Origin: Xiphias gladius
Taxonomy: Eukaryota > Chordata > Actinopteri > Istiophoriformes > Xiphiidae
Length of the DNA stretch: 64,000 nucleotides
Assembly (NCBI RefSeq): GCF_016859285.1
Contig: NC_053404.1
Coordinates: forward strand, 270,001 to 334,000
Direction of reading: 5' to 3'
The position numbers and the translations under genes are program-made. How positions within the stretch are numbered: the first letter of the stretch is position 1; the number at the start of each line of letters is the position of its first letter. The notes under the pieces were generated by a model. It did no database searches. It saw only the letters and a list, made by a program, of their open reading frames with translations, and was not told the origin of the DNA. This document shows positions 35,230-48,100 of the stretch, piece after piece.

Positions 35230-35640
35230 CTGTCATGCCCCGCTCTGAGTCCTAGCTTATGTTTTCTTTGTGTCATTCATTCGTTCCTTCACGGTTTCCT
35301 GTTTTATTTTGGTGATACTCTTCACTTCACTTCCTGCCCTTGTGTGACTGTCTACTCTGCCCTGATTAGTTCCACCTGTGCCTCCCTTTCTTCCCCTCAC
35401 TAGTGTATTTGGTCTGTTGTTCCCTTCCCTCTGTGCCGCTTTGGCTTTCTTCCCTGAGTCAAGTGTTCCAGCCGTTCTCCTGGTTTTTGGTTTATGATAG
35501 GTTACCTGACCTTGCCTTTGTCTTTTGACTGCTGACCTGTGTACCAAACCCTTTTGGCAAGGAAAGACTGTGATTTTTTGAACCTCAGTGACTGTCTCAG
35601 AGTATTGCATTTGAGGACCTCTCCAGTGGTGTTCCAGTTA
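35230..35640 (+). repeat. Pyrimidine-rich dispersed repeat, copy A
   Basis: Begins 'ctgtcatgccccgctctgag' and continues with recurring phrases ttcctgttttatttt, cacttcctgccct, cacctgtgcctccc and ctgttgttcccttcc. A related copy lies at 36638-36925. This wording is familiar from terminal sequences of fish retroelements, possibly LTRs, but I see no clean LTR ends. The 117-codon frame on its minus strand is the shadow of this composition and not a gene. Confidence 0.45.
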
Positions 35641-35765
35641 CTACACAAAAGTGCAAAAATGGAAACGTACGAGTAGAGAGATTAACAGTAAATTTACTGC
35701 AGTGTGCAAAGGTAAACTGGATGAATAGTGCAATGTGGGTCAGTGATAGTAAATTAACAGCAGTT

Positions 35766-36404
35766 TCACAGCAGAGTACTGATGGAGGTGTAAAAAGAGG
35801 AGGAGCCGCGTAACTGGATGGTCACAGGAAGGAACGACCTCCTGTGGCATTCAGTGGAGCACCTAGTCCCTCTGAGTCTCCGTCTGAACGTGCTCCTCTG
35901 GCCAATCAGAGCACTGGGTAGAGGGTGGGAGATGTCGTCCACGATGGAGAGGACTTTTAACAACATCCTCCTAACGGCAACTATATTGCAGAGGGTCCAG
36001 CTCCTTCCCCCCAGAACTGAGCCGGTCGTCTGAATCTGAAGTCTAAGTCTGTTGGTGTTGGCCGACGTCAGGCTACTGCGCCAGCAGATCACTGGCAGGA
36101 CAGTCCCCTTTGGAGCTCCAACGCTGCTCACGACCGTGTCTGACACACAGTTCTGGAGACGTCCATGTCGAGGACGTCCAGTAAGGTAGTCCATGATCCA
36201 GGACACCAGCGGAGCATCAACCTGCACGGCAGTCATCATCTTCCCCTGTACGGCAGGCGGAATAGCGTCAAAGGCGCTGGAGAAATCAAAGAACAGGATT
36301 CTGAGCGTGCCTCTGGGCCTGTCCAGGGTTAGGGTTAGTAGTAGTTTTAGTAGCAGTAGCATCAGCGGGCCGGGCTCAGTATCTGGGAGGGGAAAAAGTA
36401 CCAC
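35766..36404 (-). pseudogene. L2/CR1-like LINE reverse transcriptase fragment
   Basis: The minus-strand frame reads LRILFFDFSSAFDAI (motif A with its Asp, about residues 34-47), LVSWIMDYLTGRP, VSSVGAPKGTVL (motif B, where families normally have GAPQGTVLSP), and then jumps straight to SVLGGRSWTLCNIVAVRRML and CSTECHRRSFLPV of the C-terminal part. The motif C segment that should carry YADD is absent, so an internal deletion of a few hundred bases has removed the catalytic palm. The N-terminal part of the frame is a Leu-rich run from a (GCT/ACT)n stretch. Dead element, open by chance after the deletion. Confidence 0.75.
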
Positions 36405-36637
36405 GAGTCATCAGTAGTGACACCTCACCCCCCTCGCTGAGCTCTGATGTCATTTATTCCCACTGGGTTCTCAACATCTGCAGAACTTCGGAGAAGTGTT
36501 GTCTGGTCCCCTGTGACAGGACGTAAAAACACCATCTCCCACATTCTTGATTTAGGCCTCAAAGACTTTATAGGAATAAAACTCGCTCAAGCATTTGTTT
36601 TAATAAGAGTGAATGTCGGTACTCCAATCTGATTAGT

Positions 36638-36925
36638 TCCTGTCATGTTTGCCCCTCTGTGTGACTTCCTGCCCTTTTTATTTTGAAATGACTTACCTAG
36701 TGTGTCTGTGTTTTACTTCCTTTGTTTTTCTGGCCGTTTTTCTGTGTCACCTGTGTCTCATTAGTTAATTAGACTTCTGTGAATTTATAGCCTTGTCTTT
36801 GTTGCCCATTTTTTTTTTTTTTTTTTTTCACTGTGCATTAAATCACCAAACTGCGCTGACTCTGTCTCTGGCATCTGCGTTTGGGTCCTTTCCCCTGTGT
36901 TCTTGGCATCAGCAGTGACACTGAT
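36638..36925 (+). repeat. Pyrimidine-rich dispersed repeat, copy B
   Basis: Starts 'cctgtcatgtttgcccctct' and shares with copy A the order gacttcctgccc, ttacttcctttg, cacctgtgtctcattagtt. It includes a T run at about 36811-36829. Copies A and B flank the L2-like fragment on the same strand. Confidence 0.45.
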
Positions 36926-37477
36926 AAGAGCATAAGTGAATGTTAGAGTGCAGTATTCTAATCTAATTCATTCATTCGGTCAAAGCCCTGCAGCAGCAGC
37001 GGCGTAGAGCCGTGGAGGGCGCATATGCAGTCACCTTGCCATGAGCAGGCACGAGGCGAGTATGTCCAGCACTGTGAAAACAAGAATGGAAAATTGTGTT
37101 CACGAGTTGCAAATCTGCTCATAGGCTCAGCCATTCCGTTTCATCAGGTTGAAAGGATTACTTCACCTGAAGCTTAAAATTTGAGGTTCATTATTGAACC
37201 CTTGTATCTGGGGGCCCATTTGACAGAAGCACTGCTCAGTTCGTAAAGCGTCGGTGCCACTGTTGACAGTAATTCTTGACAAACTGCTGATACATTTGAT
37301 TCCTACAGGGCTGCTGCATGAGTAAAAAGTGTGGCATTTATTATGAAACGTCAAAATGACCTAGAGGATCTGCTCTAATGTGGGAAAATTTCACCATATG
37401 GCATATATATTTAAAATCTATTTTATACCAAATTATGAGGAGCTTCCAAATGTGTGTTTACTTCCCTTTTATTTTTT
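36926..37477. other. Intergenic DNA, no gene recognised
   Basis: No coding exon, RNA gene or repeat family recognised. Confidence 0.5.
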
Positions 37478-37645
37478 GACATTTTGGGAAATTGTTTTAC
37501 TTGCTTTCCTCCCATGAGATGAGAAGATTGGTAAAAGCCTCATATCTGTAGATTAAATATGGCACTGGAGCTGGAGACGTTTAGCTTAGCTTAGCATAAA
37601 GTATGGGAACGGGGGGGCAACACCTAGCATGCTCTTTCTACAGGT
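37478..37645 (+). repeat. Dispersed percomorph repeat (TTAGCTTAGCATAAA), copy 1
   Basis: 'gacattttgggaaattgttt' followed by 'gatgagaagattggtaaaag' and 'tttagcttagcttagcata' has the phrase order of a short repeat very common in percomorph fish. A second copy in the same orientation lies at 61890-62155. Confidence 0.6.
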
Positions 37646-38339
37646 AAAGTAATACCTATAACTTGTTTGTTGTAGTCCATATAAAGACCAATATCAGTTT
37701 TTCAGTGAAATTTACTTTCAGTGAAAGGAGCAACAGCATGCTGAAATGTTAAGACGTCCCTTTGTTAGACAACCTAGCACCATTCATTTACATAGAAAAC
37801 AGAATGCACGCCTGCAGTGTCACGTTGTTTCCTGTTTTCTAGAAATAGTTGCTAAAGAAAAGTCACTAAATCTGCTGGAAAAGTCGAGGCCAACTGAGGT
37901 GCTTCTGCTCAAACTCAGAGTAAAGAGGAGGCAGGAGATTCTCAGTCAACTGTATGTAGCCACACTACAGTGCTGCCTTTTCCTATAATGTGGTTCTTAA
38001 ATCAGCAGTCGCTGTGTGCTGTGCTCACAACTGTCCTGGGCAAATCAACCATTCGTTTCGGTTTAACCTGTCGCATAAATGTGACATACAGAAGCTGGAA
38101 CCGATGCTGGCGGGTAATTTGTGTTTGCGGGATGCATTTGTACTGGTGTGTGAGCGCTGACTGTCTCACTGTGCACTCCTCCCTCCTATGCAATGAGCCC
38201 CCGGCCCGTCAGTCTGTGGCCAGAGAGGCTGCAGAGCTGCATCAGGCCTCTCATTATTCTCTGTGCTTGCTGTCCATGCTCAGCTCTCTGCAGTGTGAGT
38301 GTGTGTGATTGCGTTTGGAGCTATTTTGTGTCTCATAAA
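37646..38339. other. Intergenic DNA, no gene recognised
   Basis: Overlapping frames of 80 and 112 codons on + show no motifs. Nothing else was recognised. Confidence 0.45.
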
Positions 38340-39110
38340 GTTCCACTTTTGTCTCCCGACACCTGAAGTGACATACAGCATGTTGATTTATACATGCTGG
38401 TGATTCATGCGCCAGTGGCACTGGCAGGGGTGAGAGCAGACTTTTGGAAGGGAAACCAAATGCAAATGAACATCATGGCAGGTTAATTTAACAAAACCAA
38501 AGCATACATGAAAGAGAGAGACAATAACCCCCCCAATCTCTGAAATATTCATTTGTGTTTGTATTTTTTTTTATTCATCTGCACGGGTTTCCCGCTCGGC
38601 ACGCGGCAAAGTGCCAGCGCCTGCAGATGCTAACTGCAGTCAGTCTAGTCTGTCCTTGGCACACAGCGGCACTACCGGCAGAATGGCAGCAAACACATTA
38701 AAACCTGTTGCTTTTCCCCTCTTTCCTCTGTCTTATTAGGCGAGAGCTCCCTTAAACCTCTTGATGGTATGGAATTTGCAAATTGTGAAGGCATCGGAAA
38801 AGGCAAAGCCAGCGAGGGCTGCTTCCATCTGTGGTCCTGGAGTGAATCACCGGGAAGTTGGATGACTGTTTAACAAGCAAACATCAAACACGGCTTTGAA
38901 TGAAGACCATCGCAGCAGAGGATGGATGGTTAGGGCTGGAAACTGTGTCTGAGACAGAAAGACAGGATTTTAGATGGTTTGTGGGTGTGCATATGCATCT
39001 GTGCATGACTGTGTCTTTTTCCATGTTAGCACAATTGTGTGGGAAGATGTACAGATGACGTCTTGGCATCCTGACAGCCGGCATATTAAGCAGATCTGAC
39101 AGGAATTCAT
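38340..39110. other. Repeat-poor tract, candidate conserved non-coding DNA
   Basis: No repeat family, simple repeat or coding frame was recognised. The texture (for example 'ggtatggaatttgcaaattg' near 38767, 'catctgtggtcctggagtga' near 38827) resembles vertebrate conserved non-coding elements. This is an impression from a single sequence; an alignment would decide. Confidence 0.25.
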
Positions 39111-40640
39111 TTACAAGATACGTCACTTGTCTCCATGTTGCAAACGGATGTCAGTCCGTCCTCTGAGTGGCAGCAGTACAGCACTGTTTTGGGCTGTTAG
39201 ATTTCCTTTGACCTTTTTTGCGTTTTCCATCTGCTGAAGAAGTTTTCTGCTGAAGAAGGGAGGGTGTCTGAGGAAAAGCTGAAGGTTAGCGTCTTTGAGA
39301 ATATTCCAATGATTCCTCCCCTCAGTTAACATGGCACAGTTAGACTCCTGCCCTCCCTGGGGCTGACCAAACACATGTGCAAGGGGCTGGGTGTCTGTAG
39401 GAAGAGGCATCGGAGGGGGGGGGGTAAAACCGTTCTCACTTTGTGTAGGAGTCGTCTGTGGGTTTAATGCTTTGTTTCCATCTGCCAACTGCTGCTTTTA
39501 CTCCTCTGACATGTAGAGTGAGCCTGCTGCTGGTGTTAAAGTGATGTGTGAATCACATCAGACGACTGGAGGGTAAATCTGAGCTCTCAGAGACGCCTGA
39601 CATGAAACAGAACATGCTCGTTTTGAAGCTAATCTGTGAGTCGGATCAGGGAATTTTAATCCTGGCTGGTCAGAGACAGAGAGAGAGCTGGAGCGGGGAT
39701 TCCTCTTGTCGCAGAAAAGCCTCTTGGTAATTATGTGTTGACCATAATATCACAAATCATGTTTATTACATGTTCAAAGTAAAACAAAAACCAAAAAACA
39801 TGCTAAATATGTAACAGTGCTGAAAGTACATCTTTTATTTCTTCCTTTTTATTAATGTAAGGCCAAATAAGGTTGAATAAAATGTGGGGTTTTGTGCGGC
39901 ACAGGCTGTTAGGAGGGTAAATGTGGCATGTTTTCATCTTTCACATCAGATGTCGGGGTGAAGTCCGGTTAGACACTTGATTGTTTTTGTCCTAATGACA
40001 CAGATTGCAGATACGCTGGCTGTTCAGCGATCGGCCACCAACCCCCAAAGTGTTATTCTTAATCTCCCCCAGAAGTCTTGATGAGATTTAGGTCCTCACT
40101 CTTCAAAACACCACCAATAGCAGCTCCGAGGAAAGTAGGAAAGTGTCTCCACATGAAGAGATCTCAGACCAGACAGGGATTAAAGTCCATGGAAACCTGT
40201 GGCTGACTGTGGACATTAGACATGAGCCATTGGCAGCAGAATCTTCTCATTCTTCATTGCTCTTGTTTGGGGAGTTCATTTGTGGTCTCAGCCATGCGCT
40301 AAAGCTGTGCTTTGCTGCTTGTTACTGGGGGAGGCTCTTCCAGGACACTGAGGTGATATTGTACAGTAGAGTGACCATGCTCCCATCTGCTTTTAACTAG
40401 ATTTATAAGAGAAAACACGTGTAGTATCCAGAGACAACAGAGGTGTAAAGTGTTTCTTCTTCCTGTGTCGGATGAGATGAGCTGCACTGCTCCTCCTGGG
40501 AGAGTTGACTGGAGTTCCTGTTACAATCACAGATTCTCAGTTTCTGAGACGTGCAAAATGTGCGATACATAACGAACAACATACATGCACAGAGTAATAC
40601 TGAAGACTTGACACGCTGCTTGTATCTGACAAAACGGTCC
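39111..40640. other. Intergenic DNA, no gene recognised
   Basis: A 121-codon minus-strand frame (39123-39488) starts at TTG, not ATG, and has no recognisable domain. It includes a proline run read from a C/G homopolymer near 39415-39424. Probably chance. Confidence 0.4.
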
Positions 40641-40646
40641 CAAGCC

Positions 40647-40840
40647 AAGGTCCACTTACTAGCTTTTTTTCAGGGCTTTTGGCTGTATCACAAGGTCTTC
40701 ATTAGTGGGTGACGTTTGCTTAACAGATGTTATGATTTCATTCCCGCTGGCTTAAAGACGAAGCATCAAAGTTCCTCCTTGTCCTTGGAAGTTGATGTTT
40801 CAGAAAACAATCCCTACCAAAGGTCCACTTACTAGCTTTT
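40647..40840. repeat. 21-bp direct repeat, 173-bp spacing
   Basis: AAGGTCCACTTACTAGCTTTT (split as AAGGTCCACTT and ACTAGCTTTT) occurs exactly at 40647-40667 and again at 40820-40840. The sequence between is unique. It may be the footprint of a rearrangement or a small local duplication. Confidence 0.85.
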
Positions 40841-42540
40841 AAGAGTTCTTTAAGAGTCCCTCTTCTATCACCTCTGTGTGTTTAGATTAGTTGACTACCC
40901 TCAGTGGAGCCGGTTAGTTTGTAAAGTGTAAACGGACTGTGTGTTCAGACAGAGCACGCCCATTCAGCATGGATTTATTTCTCTAGGGGAGAGTTTTGGT
41001 GATTTTAACTTTACCCCAACCCGACCTGTTTGCAGTGCACCCACGGATGAACAGACAGCTATCACTGGATCACTTTTGTGTCTCTCTTTTGTCTATGTCC
41101 GGCTGTATGTCCATGTCTATTACAGACCAGATCCTGTCATTTCAACTAGGTGGGGCATAATCGTCCGTTAAGCATGTGTCGGCCTACGGCCCCACTCTTA
41201 ACTCTGTCTCTCTCTCTAAACCCTCATAACAGATGCGTGCACTAAAGAATAGGTCTAAAAGTGCAGTATGGGAGTGTTAGCGCTCACCCAGCAGCAGGGC
41301 AGCCAGTCTGCAGCACATGCTGTACAGCCATTTTATTTATTTACTAAAACTTCTAGTTAACTTCGTGAGAAACGCTGCTGGGAGCTCCCTGCATGTTTTG
41401 TTTTAAGGTAATGTTGAAAAGTTCCATTTCAATTAAACATACGCTTGAAGGCATTTCAACCAGGTTTTGTGTTGGAGTTGGTGTTATTCTAAATTTGGAC
41501 ACCAAGATTTTCACTTTTACTGCAAATGTTCTTTTGTTCCAAATATGGGTCATCAGTCTTCTGGATTACTAATAATCAGTATCGCTATCGGCCCAGAAAA
41601 AAATGTATTGGTCGACCCCTTATAGGAACATCCTCTCTACATTTCTGTCAGCAAACTGCTGATTTTCTGTGTTTTTAAGTAACACGTGCCTCTGTCATTG
41701 GAGCATCTTTACTCTCGCACCACGTGTCTTGATCATTACTGGATCTCTTGTTACATCATTCAATAGGCCAACCTGATTGGTTCTCTGTTTCCAGTCAACC
41801 TACACACAGCTGCTGAGATGTAACCATTAGTGGATGTGTCTGGAGGGAAGATGGTGGAGAGGGAGGACACTATGTCAACAACCGACAGTAAAAGGTATAA
41901 AGGTGAATTTAATTATAACAGCACTTGAGGCTGCTGCCCATATCAGTGCTCCACAGTTCTCTGACGGAGTGGGTCTAATGAGAGGGTCCATTCACCATGT
42001 GATTAAATTCCCCTCACTCCGACAGAGGAAAGGTGAAGCTTTGACTAGCCAGAGCTCATGAAAAATTCAAAACTTTTTTCCTTGAATATGTGGCTGATAT
42101 TCACAACTCATACACACTTGAACCGGATAACGATCACGTGTTGTTAAAGTCAGATGTGTTTTCAGAGGCTCAAAATGCCTCATTGACCTGCACTCCAACT
42201 CTCCGAGGATGTACAGTAGAATGCATAACAGGGATGAGCGGACTGATCCCCAGAGCACTGATACTAATACAAAGTCTATCAATACCAGTGTCACTAGGCT
42301 CAAGAGATAGAAAAAGGATCCAATACGTTAGACCACTCTCTTCTTCGTGCTGCAGTATTTATAATATTCATATTCTCTGCCGCTGTTTGTGTGCGGTGAT
42401 TATCCCCAAGAACATTTTGTTATTTAAAAACTGTGTAGAGTACAGAGTAAAAAGAAATACCTCGCGTTTGGCAAATCGATTGGTAATTCACATATATTCA
42501 GAAGTAGCCTGTTAATAATGCACTCAACTCAAATCATGAC
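40841..42540. other. Intergenic DNA, no gene recognised
   Basis: 'cagtatcgctatcggcccag' near 41578 resembles a fish dispersed repeat with 'atcggtatcggc' wording; related text occurs near 18000-18060. No exon recognised. The 141-codon frame at 42090-42515 has no motifs. Confidence 0.4.
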
Positions 42541-43330
42541 ATACAGAGGCTTCATTAAGTTTTCTGAACCCTTCACTTAATTGTGTTGATTTAATTTTAA
42601 ACGGATCAAACTGACATTTATCCCCTTCGGTCTTCACCCAATAACCTATGACGAGAAAGTGAAAACATGTTTTTCAGAAATATTGAAAATGTGTCTTAAA
42701 AATCAAAAATATTTTGTTTACAAAAGTATTCTGGCCCTTTGCTGTGGCTCCAAACTGTCGTCAGGTGCTTCCTGTTTGTTTTAATTATCCCTGGGACGAG
42801 TCTAGAACTTGACTGAAGTCCACCTGTGGCAAATTGAATTGATTGAACGCATTTTAGAAAGGCACACAGCTGTGTGTGTATAGAAGGTCCCACATTTCAC
42901 ACTGCATCTCAGGACAAAAACCAGGACATCAAGTCCAAGGAACTCTCTGTAGACCTCTGTGATTAAACTGAGGTGAGGCCTAGATCAGAGGAAGGGTCTA
43001 AAACCAGTTGTAAAGCTTTGAGTGTCCCCAGGAGCAAAGCGAGTAACCAGGCAAGAGGGTCCTTGATCAGGGAAGTGACCAAGACCCCACAGTCCCTCTA
43101 ACAGAGCTTCAGGAGTCGTCTGCAGAGATGGGGGAACCTGCTGGAAGGACGATCATCTCAGCAGCGCTGACTCAATCAGGCCTTTAAGGTAGAGCGGCTA
43201 GATGGAGGCGACTGTGAGTAACAGGAAGACGACAGCCTACTGGGAATATGAAAAACAGCATTTAAAGGACTCTGAGAGCATGAGGAAAAGGAATCTCTGG
43301 TCTGATGAGACAAACACTGAACCCTCTGGA
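42541..43330 (+). mobile_element. Truncated Tc1-like transposon, copy 2
   Basis: The left end 'acagaggcttcattaagttt' is the complement of the right end of copy 1 (ending ttaatgaagcttctgta near 15610), so the terminal repeat is preserved on this side. Bases 42725-43275 match 14735-15290 of copy 1 with only scattered differences. It then continues a little further into transposase-like DNA (gaatctctggtctgatgaga near 43290), where copy 1 is deleted, and breaks off near 43330. No open transposase frame. Non-autonomous and 3'-truncated. Confidence 0.8.
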
Positions 43331-44870
43331 CAGACATGTCATGATGCCATTTTTTTCACCTCCTCTAATCCAGCGTAGTGACGGATCTCACTGGCTACCA
43401 TGTTAGGCTGTTTTATTACTCAGCCTCAGAGAGAAGCGACGGTGTTAACATTGTTAGCTCGCTCCTATTGGCTCCACAGACACAGGGAGACTCTAGACCT
43501 TTCTCAGACCAGAGTACACCAAGTCCAGAGGACTGCAGGACTATTTACAGTTAGTGGAGATTTTGACTCAGATTTCTAATTATCGTCCTGCACTTCATTA
43601 AGTCTAGATGTTTTTCCAGGTGAGACAGTGACCATTTGGATTTACAGTATGAGCTCTGTTTATTAAAATAACGAGGGCCGACCGGTCTCGGCAGCTGACG
43701 GCCAGACTCCTGAGATGAGCTTTCAGTCCAAGTCCATGGTCTTCATCCTCAGCAGCTCTTTGGCCCTGATGTTGCTGTAGAGTTTAGACATGTGATTGAA
43801 TTCTGGTGCTCACTACAGCACTTGCTATTTGAAGATGAAACCTTTAAGATTCTAACAAAATAAAGGCAAGGACAAAACTACAGCTCCCATGAACAACAGC
43901 AAGTGCAGCAGTGCAGGTACTTATTCAGGCCCCGTCCACAACCCTAAAACTCACCACTGCTCTCTACTAAAGTCATTTTGCTGTAATCTCTGCCGTCTCA
44001 AAACTTTCACATAATAATCCTGCTGTTATTAGAGGCATGTCTGAACTCGCCTCCACTGTTGAACCATGACATGTAAGCCATGAACATCTAGGGCTTATGG
44101 GAAAAGGTGTTCATTAAAGGCCACTAAAACAGAAATATTGAATAAGAACAATATTAGATCATTTAAAAAAAAAAGAAGACCATCCTTATGAGTGAAGCAC
44201 ATGATGTACTGTGGCTCTGTTCAAGGCTGGACTTTTAGTTATTAGTGTAGTTACAAATGTCAGTGTGATTTTTGAATGAGGTTTTCTTACTTCTGATGCA
44301 GAATCTCTGGCTTCACTTTGGCTCTCTATTTATTTACCAGTGAAGACTGTGGTTGTCCACACAACGAATAACTGGTCTCTGTCACATGCAGCTTCGTGGG
44401 TCGAACAGATCAGTCAGACTCAGGTTAACTTGTCCCTCACAGCTGCTGCCAGCTGATAACAAATGTGAACAATGACACTAACAATTATCATACAAATAAA
44501 AGATTGCCTTCATAAACACTCTGCACTCCACTTCATCATTTTAAAGTGTGGGGCCCAGTCGGGCATAAACAGATCCTGACTCCATAAAAACCAAAGAGAT
44601 GTGCTCCTGCAGATAAACATAACAGGCAGACTTTTGGGAAGCAAAGCAGGTTTGGGTGCCCCAGGAGATTTATTAAGAAAAAGGAAAAGAAAAAATGATT
44701 TTTCCCATATGCAGCAAAGTGGTGCTTGTTGTGAAGTGTTAGACGTCCACTTTACTGAAGTAAACAGCATCATAACATCAACATATCCACAAAGCAAAAC
44801 AATGCCATAAAACAAAGGAGCAGTGCAGATAAGGAAGCAAATTGCTGTGGGCTAAATCATAAAGCAGCCT
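43331..44870. other. Intergenic DNA, no gene recognised
   Basis: Ordinary sequence without a recognisable exon. The frames of 101 and 69 codons at 44510-44815 lie on opposite strands of the same DNA and show no motifs. Confidence 0.45.
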
Positions 44871-45100
44871 TTTGTGTTTGTAAAGTTTCAGTTCTGCTCC
44901 ACAGGAATGTGACTGACTCTGTCTGTTAGGATTCTCTATTCATTATTAAAATATTGTTATTTTAATTTGGCCCTGCAGTTGTTTATGCATACTCCCACAC
45001 ACATTATCCTCTGCAGATAAGCATGGATTATTGCCAGCTAATCTAATCAATTTTAATTACAGCAGAATTAACGATTCAGAATGCTACTTATCATCAGCAG
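44871..45100. other. Repeat-poor AT-rich tract, candidate non-coding element
   Basis: Contains clustered homeodomain-type cores (gctaatctaatcaatttta, then ttacagcagaattaac, near 45035-45070) and a TGCATA/ATGCATAC octamer-like patch (44977-44990). Such clustering is seen in developmental enhancers, but also arises by chance in AT-rich DNA. Confidence 0.25.
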
Positions 45101-45179
45101 CTCTCAGCGTGGAGCTTTCTGTCTCTTTGCAGCATCAGAGTGAAACATCGTGTCAGAACCGTCACACACTTTTATAGAG

Positions 45180-48100
45180 GGGCAGGCAAGTTTTTAAAGT
45201 CAAGATCTCTCCTCTCCCCTCCTCCCATTTCCTGTTGCTTTTTTGAGCGTGATTTAAGGTGAGGGTCGTGGGCGTGCGAGTGGCGTGGAGTTTTGAATGG
45301 TTTTCTGTCCCTGTTTTTGGATTTTCCACTGTACCCCTCATCCGTCTTAGTGCATGATCAGGTAAGCTGTTTCTTAATAGTTTCATTGAGTGTTTGCCGA
45401 GTGGTCGGTGGTTTTTTCAGGTGGTTTTCGGGAGGGATGGCGTCCTCCGTGACGCCACCTCCATCTATCTGGCAGGGAGTAAGGATAGTCCCGCCGGATA
45501 GTAACATAACCATGGAGGAGGTTCTGTTGGCTGTAGGTGAACAGGTAGGACACGATAAATTATCTTTTGCATCAAGAATGAACAGAGCAGTGGTTGTGTT
45601 TTTGAAAGATGAGCCTCATGTCCATCATCTGATAGAGTGGCGTGTTTATCAGGGAGACTTTTGTGCAGGTGTCCCCGCTGTCAGTTCCCTCAACGCGGAT
45701 TACCGTATCCGGTGTTCCGCCGTTTGTACCTAACAAGTTGTTAGAGAACGAGCTAAACAGACGGGGAGGAACAGAGTCAGCTTGAGAAGCAACAGGCTTC
45801 TGTGACTGCAGAGAACCTGAGCAGCTCTCAGTCTGCAGGCGCTGAGATACAACCCCAGTCAGCAGAAAATGTTGAGGAAGCAGCTTCCACCAGTTCTGCA
45901 GGCAGAGATCACAGTGCGATCACCAATGAAAGACAAGGTGTGTTTAATAGCCAGGTATCATGTGAAGGAGAAGAAATGGAGTATATGACTCTGAGTCAGA
46001 TACAGTATCTATTGGTGAAACTTCTAACACAAATCTCTACTTACTTCAGAGACACTGACAGATGAGTCAGGGTCAGAGATAACTCGGTGAGTGCAGCCAG
46101 ACCGGACAGGATCTACATTTCCCAAAGTCTTAGCACCAGACTAGTTGACAGTAACATAAATCCAGTTACATTCAATGACCACCACGAAGTCAGCATAGAC
46201 TTGATCATTTTGACAAAGTGAAAGGGTTAAATCCTACTGGATTTTTAACAACAAACTCCGGCAAGACAGTACTTTCTACCAGTGCTTTGAGCGCTTTTGG
46301 CAGCAGTGGAAAATGAAAAAGAAACGAAAATTTTAGTGCATTGAAACTGTGGTGGGAGATTGGTAAAGCACAAATATGTGTTTTCTGCCAGCAGTACACC
46401 TGCCATTCCACTGCTAGGATTAAGGCAGCAGTTCAGGAACTTGAAGTCAACATTAGGAACATAGAAGAGGGGTTGCATGGAGCCTCAGATGCCGCTACAG
46501 GTCAACTGCTGCACAAGAAGAGGCTGAAGTTGAGCTCCTTCCTGCAGGAGAGAGTGAAGAGAGCCCTTGTCAGGTCCCGCTTGCTCCAGCTAAAGGATAT
46601 GGATGCTCCAAGCTCTTTCTTTTTTAATCTGGGGAGATCGTTGGCACAAGCGAAGCAGATGACCTAACTTGGGGCTTCCAGGAGGCAGAGGGAGGTTGTG
46701 ACCACTAGTGCGGGTGAGATGAGGAACCATGCAACACATTTCTACGCTGACCTCGGCATGGAGTGCCGCGGGGAGCTCCTGGAAGGGCTTCCTTAGCTAA
46801 GCCCAGAAGAGAAAGCTGCCAGGGTTTTTGTGAGCTGACAGTTGCTGTTAACCAGATGTAACAGGATGGGCACCAGGGACTGATGGTGTCTCCAGTCCCT
46901 TTTTTAAGCGTTTCTTGAATACCATTGGACCTGATTTACAGGGTGTTTTGTTGGAGTGTCTCAGAACAGGATCTCTTCCTGTCTCCTGTCAGCGAGCAGT
47001 GCTTTCCCTGCTACCCAAGAAAGGAGACCTGGCCTTACTTAAGAGCTGTAGGCCGGTTGTGCTCCTGTGTACAGACTATGATGTGACTATAAGGTGCTTT
47101 CCAGAGCCTTATCAAGCAGACTCAAGGACATCCTGGAAATAATTGTACACACAGACCAAACTTACTGTATACCTGACAGGAAAATCATGGACAAAATTTT
47201 TCTTATACGAGATGTTATTGATGAGTGTAAATACTATAATGTTAATTGCGGTATTGTCTCTTTGGACCAGGAGAAAGCTTTTGACAGGGCGGATCACTCT
47301 TATTTTGTTTGTTTTTGTTTTGCTTTAGGGCTTTTGGTATCGATGATGGTTTTATGGCTTGGGTTGGTTTATTGTATAATGGTGCACAGTGTATGGAGAA
47401 GATGGGGACAGGGCTGAGTCGGCCAATCCCTGTAGAGCGAGGGATAAGACAAGGTCGTCCTATCTGAGGTCAACTCTATAGCTTAGCTATCGAGCCCTTG
47501 CTGTGCAGGTTGAGAGGTCGGCTCAGTGGTCTTTCACTGCCTGGGTCCTCTGACTTTGATCATCTCCCTACTGTTTCTGCTTATGCAGGCGATGTTTATA
47601 TTTTTGTCTCCAGTCAGGGGGATGCGCAATGTTTGCAGGACACCCTGTTTCTGTATGAAAAAGCCTCATCTGCCTCGGTCCCTGTACAAGCTGCCCGTTG
47701 AAAAGCGGACAGCAGACCTCCAGTTGAGGGTTGTACACGGGGCAATAGCTACAAACAGATACAGAGCGCACCTGGATCCAGAGCTGTGGGAGGATCCTAT
47801 TTTCCCTATCACAGAGACCCTGGTACATTTATTTGTTCAGTGTCCTTGGCTGTTGGCCCTGTTTGAGCTTTTAAAAATGTGGTCTCAGGGTCTTGGTGAG
47901 AATTATACTTTTGGTTTGTTCATTTTTGGCCCCAAATACTGTGCTAAGAGGAAGACTGCATATACACTGATGAACTTCTTATCTGCTTCTGCCAAGTTGG
48001 CCATCTGGCTGAGGCGCAGGAACTGGGTTCAGAGCGCTGGCAGTGTGGAACTTGTGCCGGTTCTGCAGGGGCTGTTGAAGGCCCGCCTGAGAGTGGAACA

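Noticed and set aside
35257..35610. 117-codon basic minus-strand frame
   Set aside because: The antisense of a pyrimidine-rich dispersed repeat that recurs at 36638-36925; composition alone keeps it open.
39123..39488. 121-codon minus-strand frame
   Set aside because: It begins at TTG, has no ATG start or recognisable domain, and includes proline from a homopolymer.
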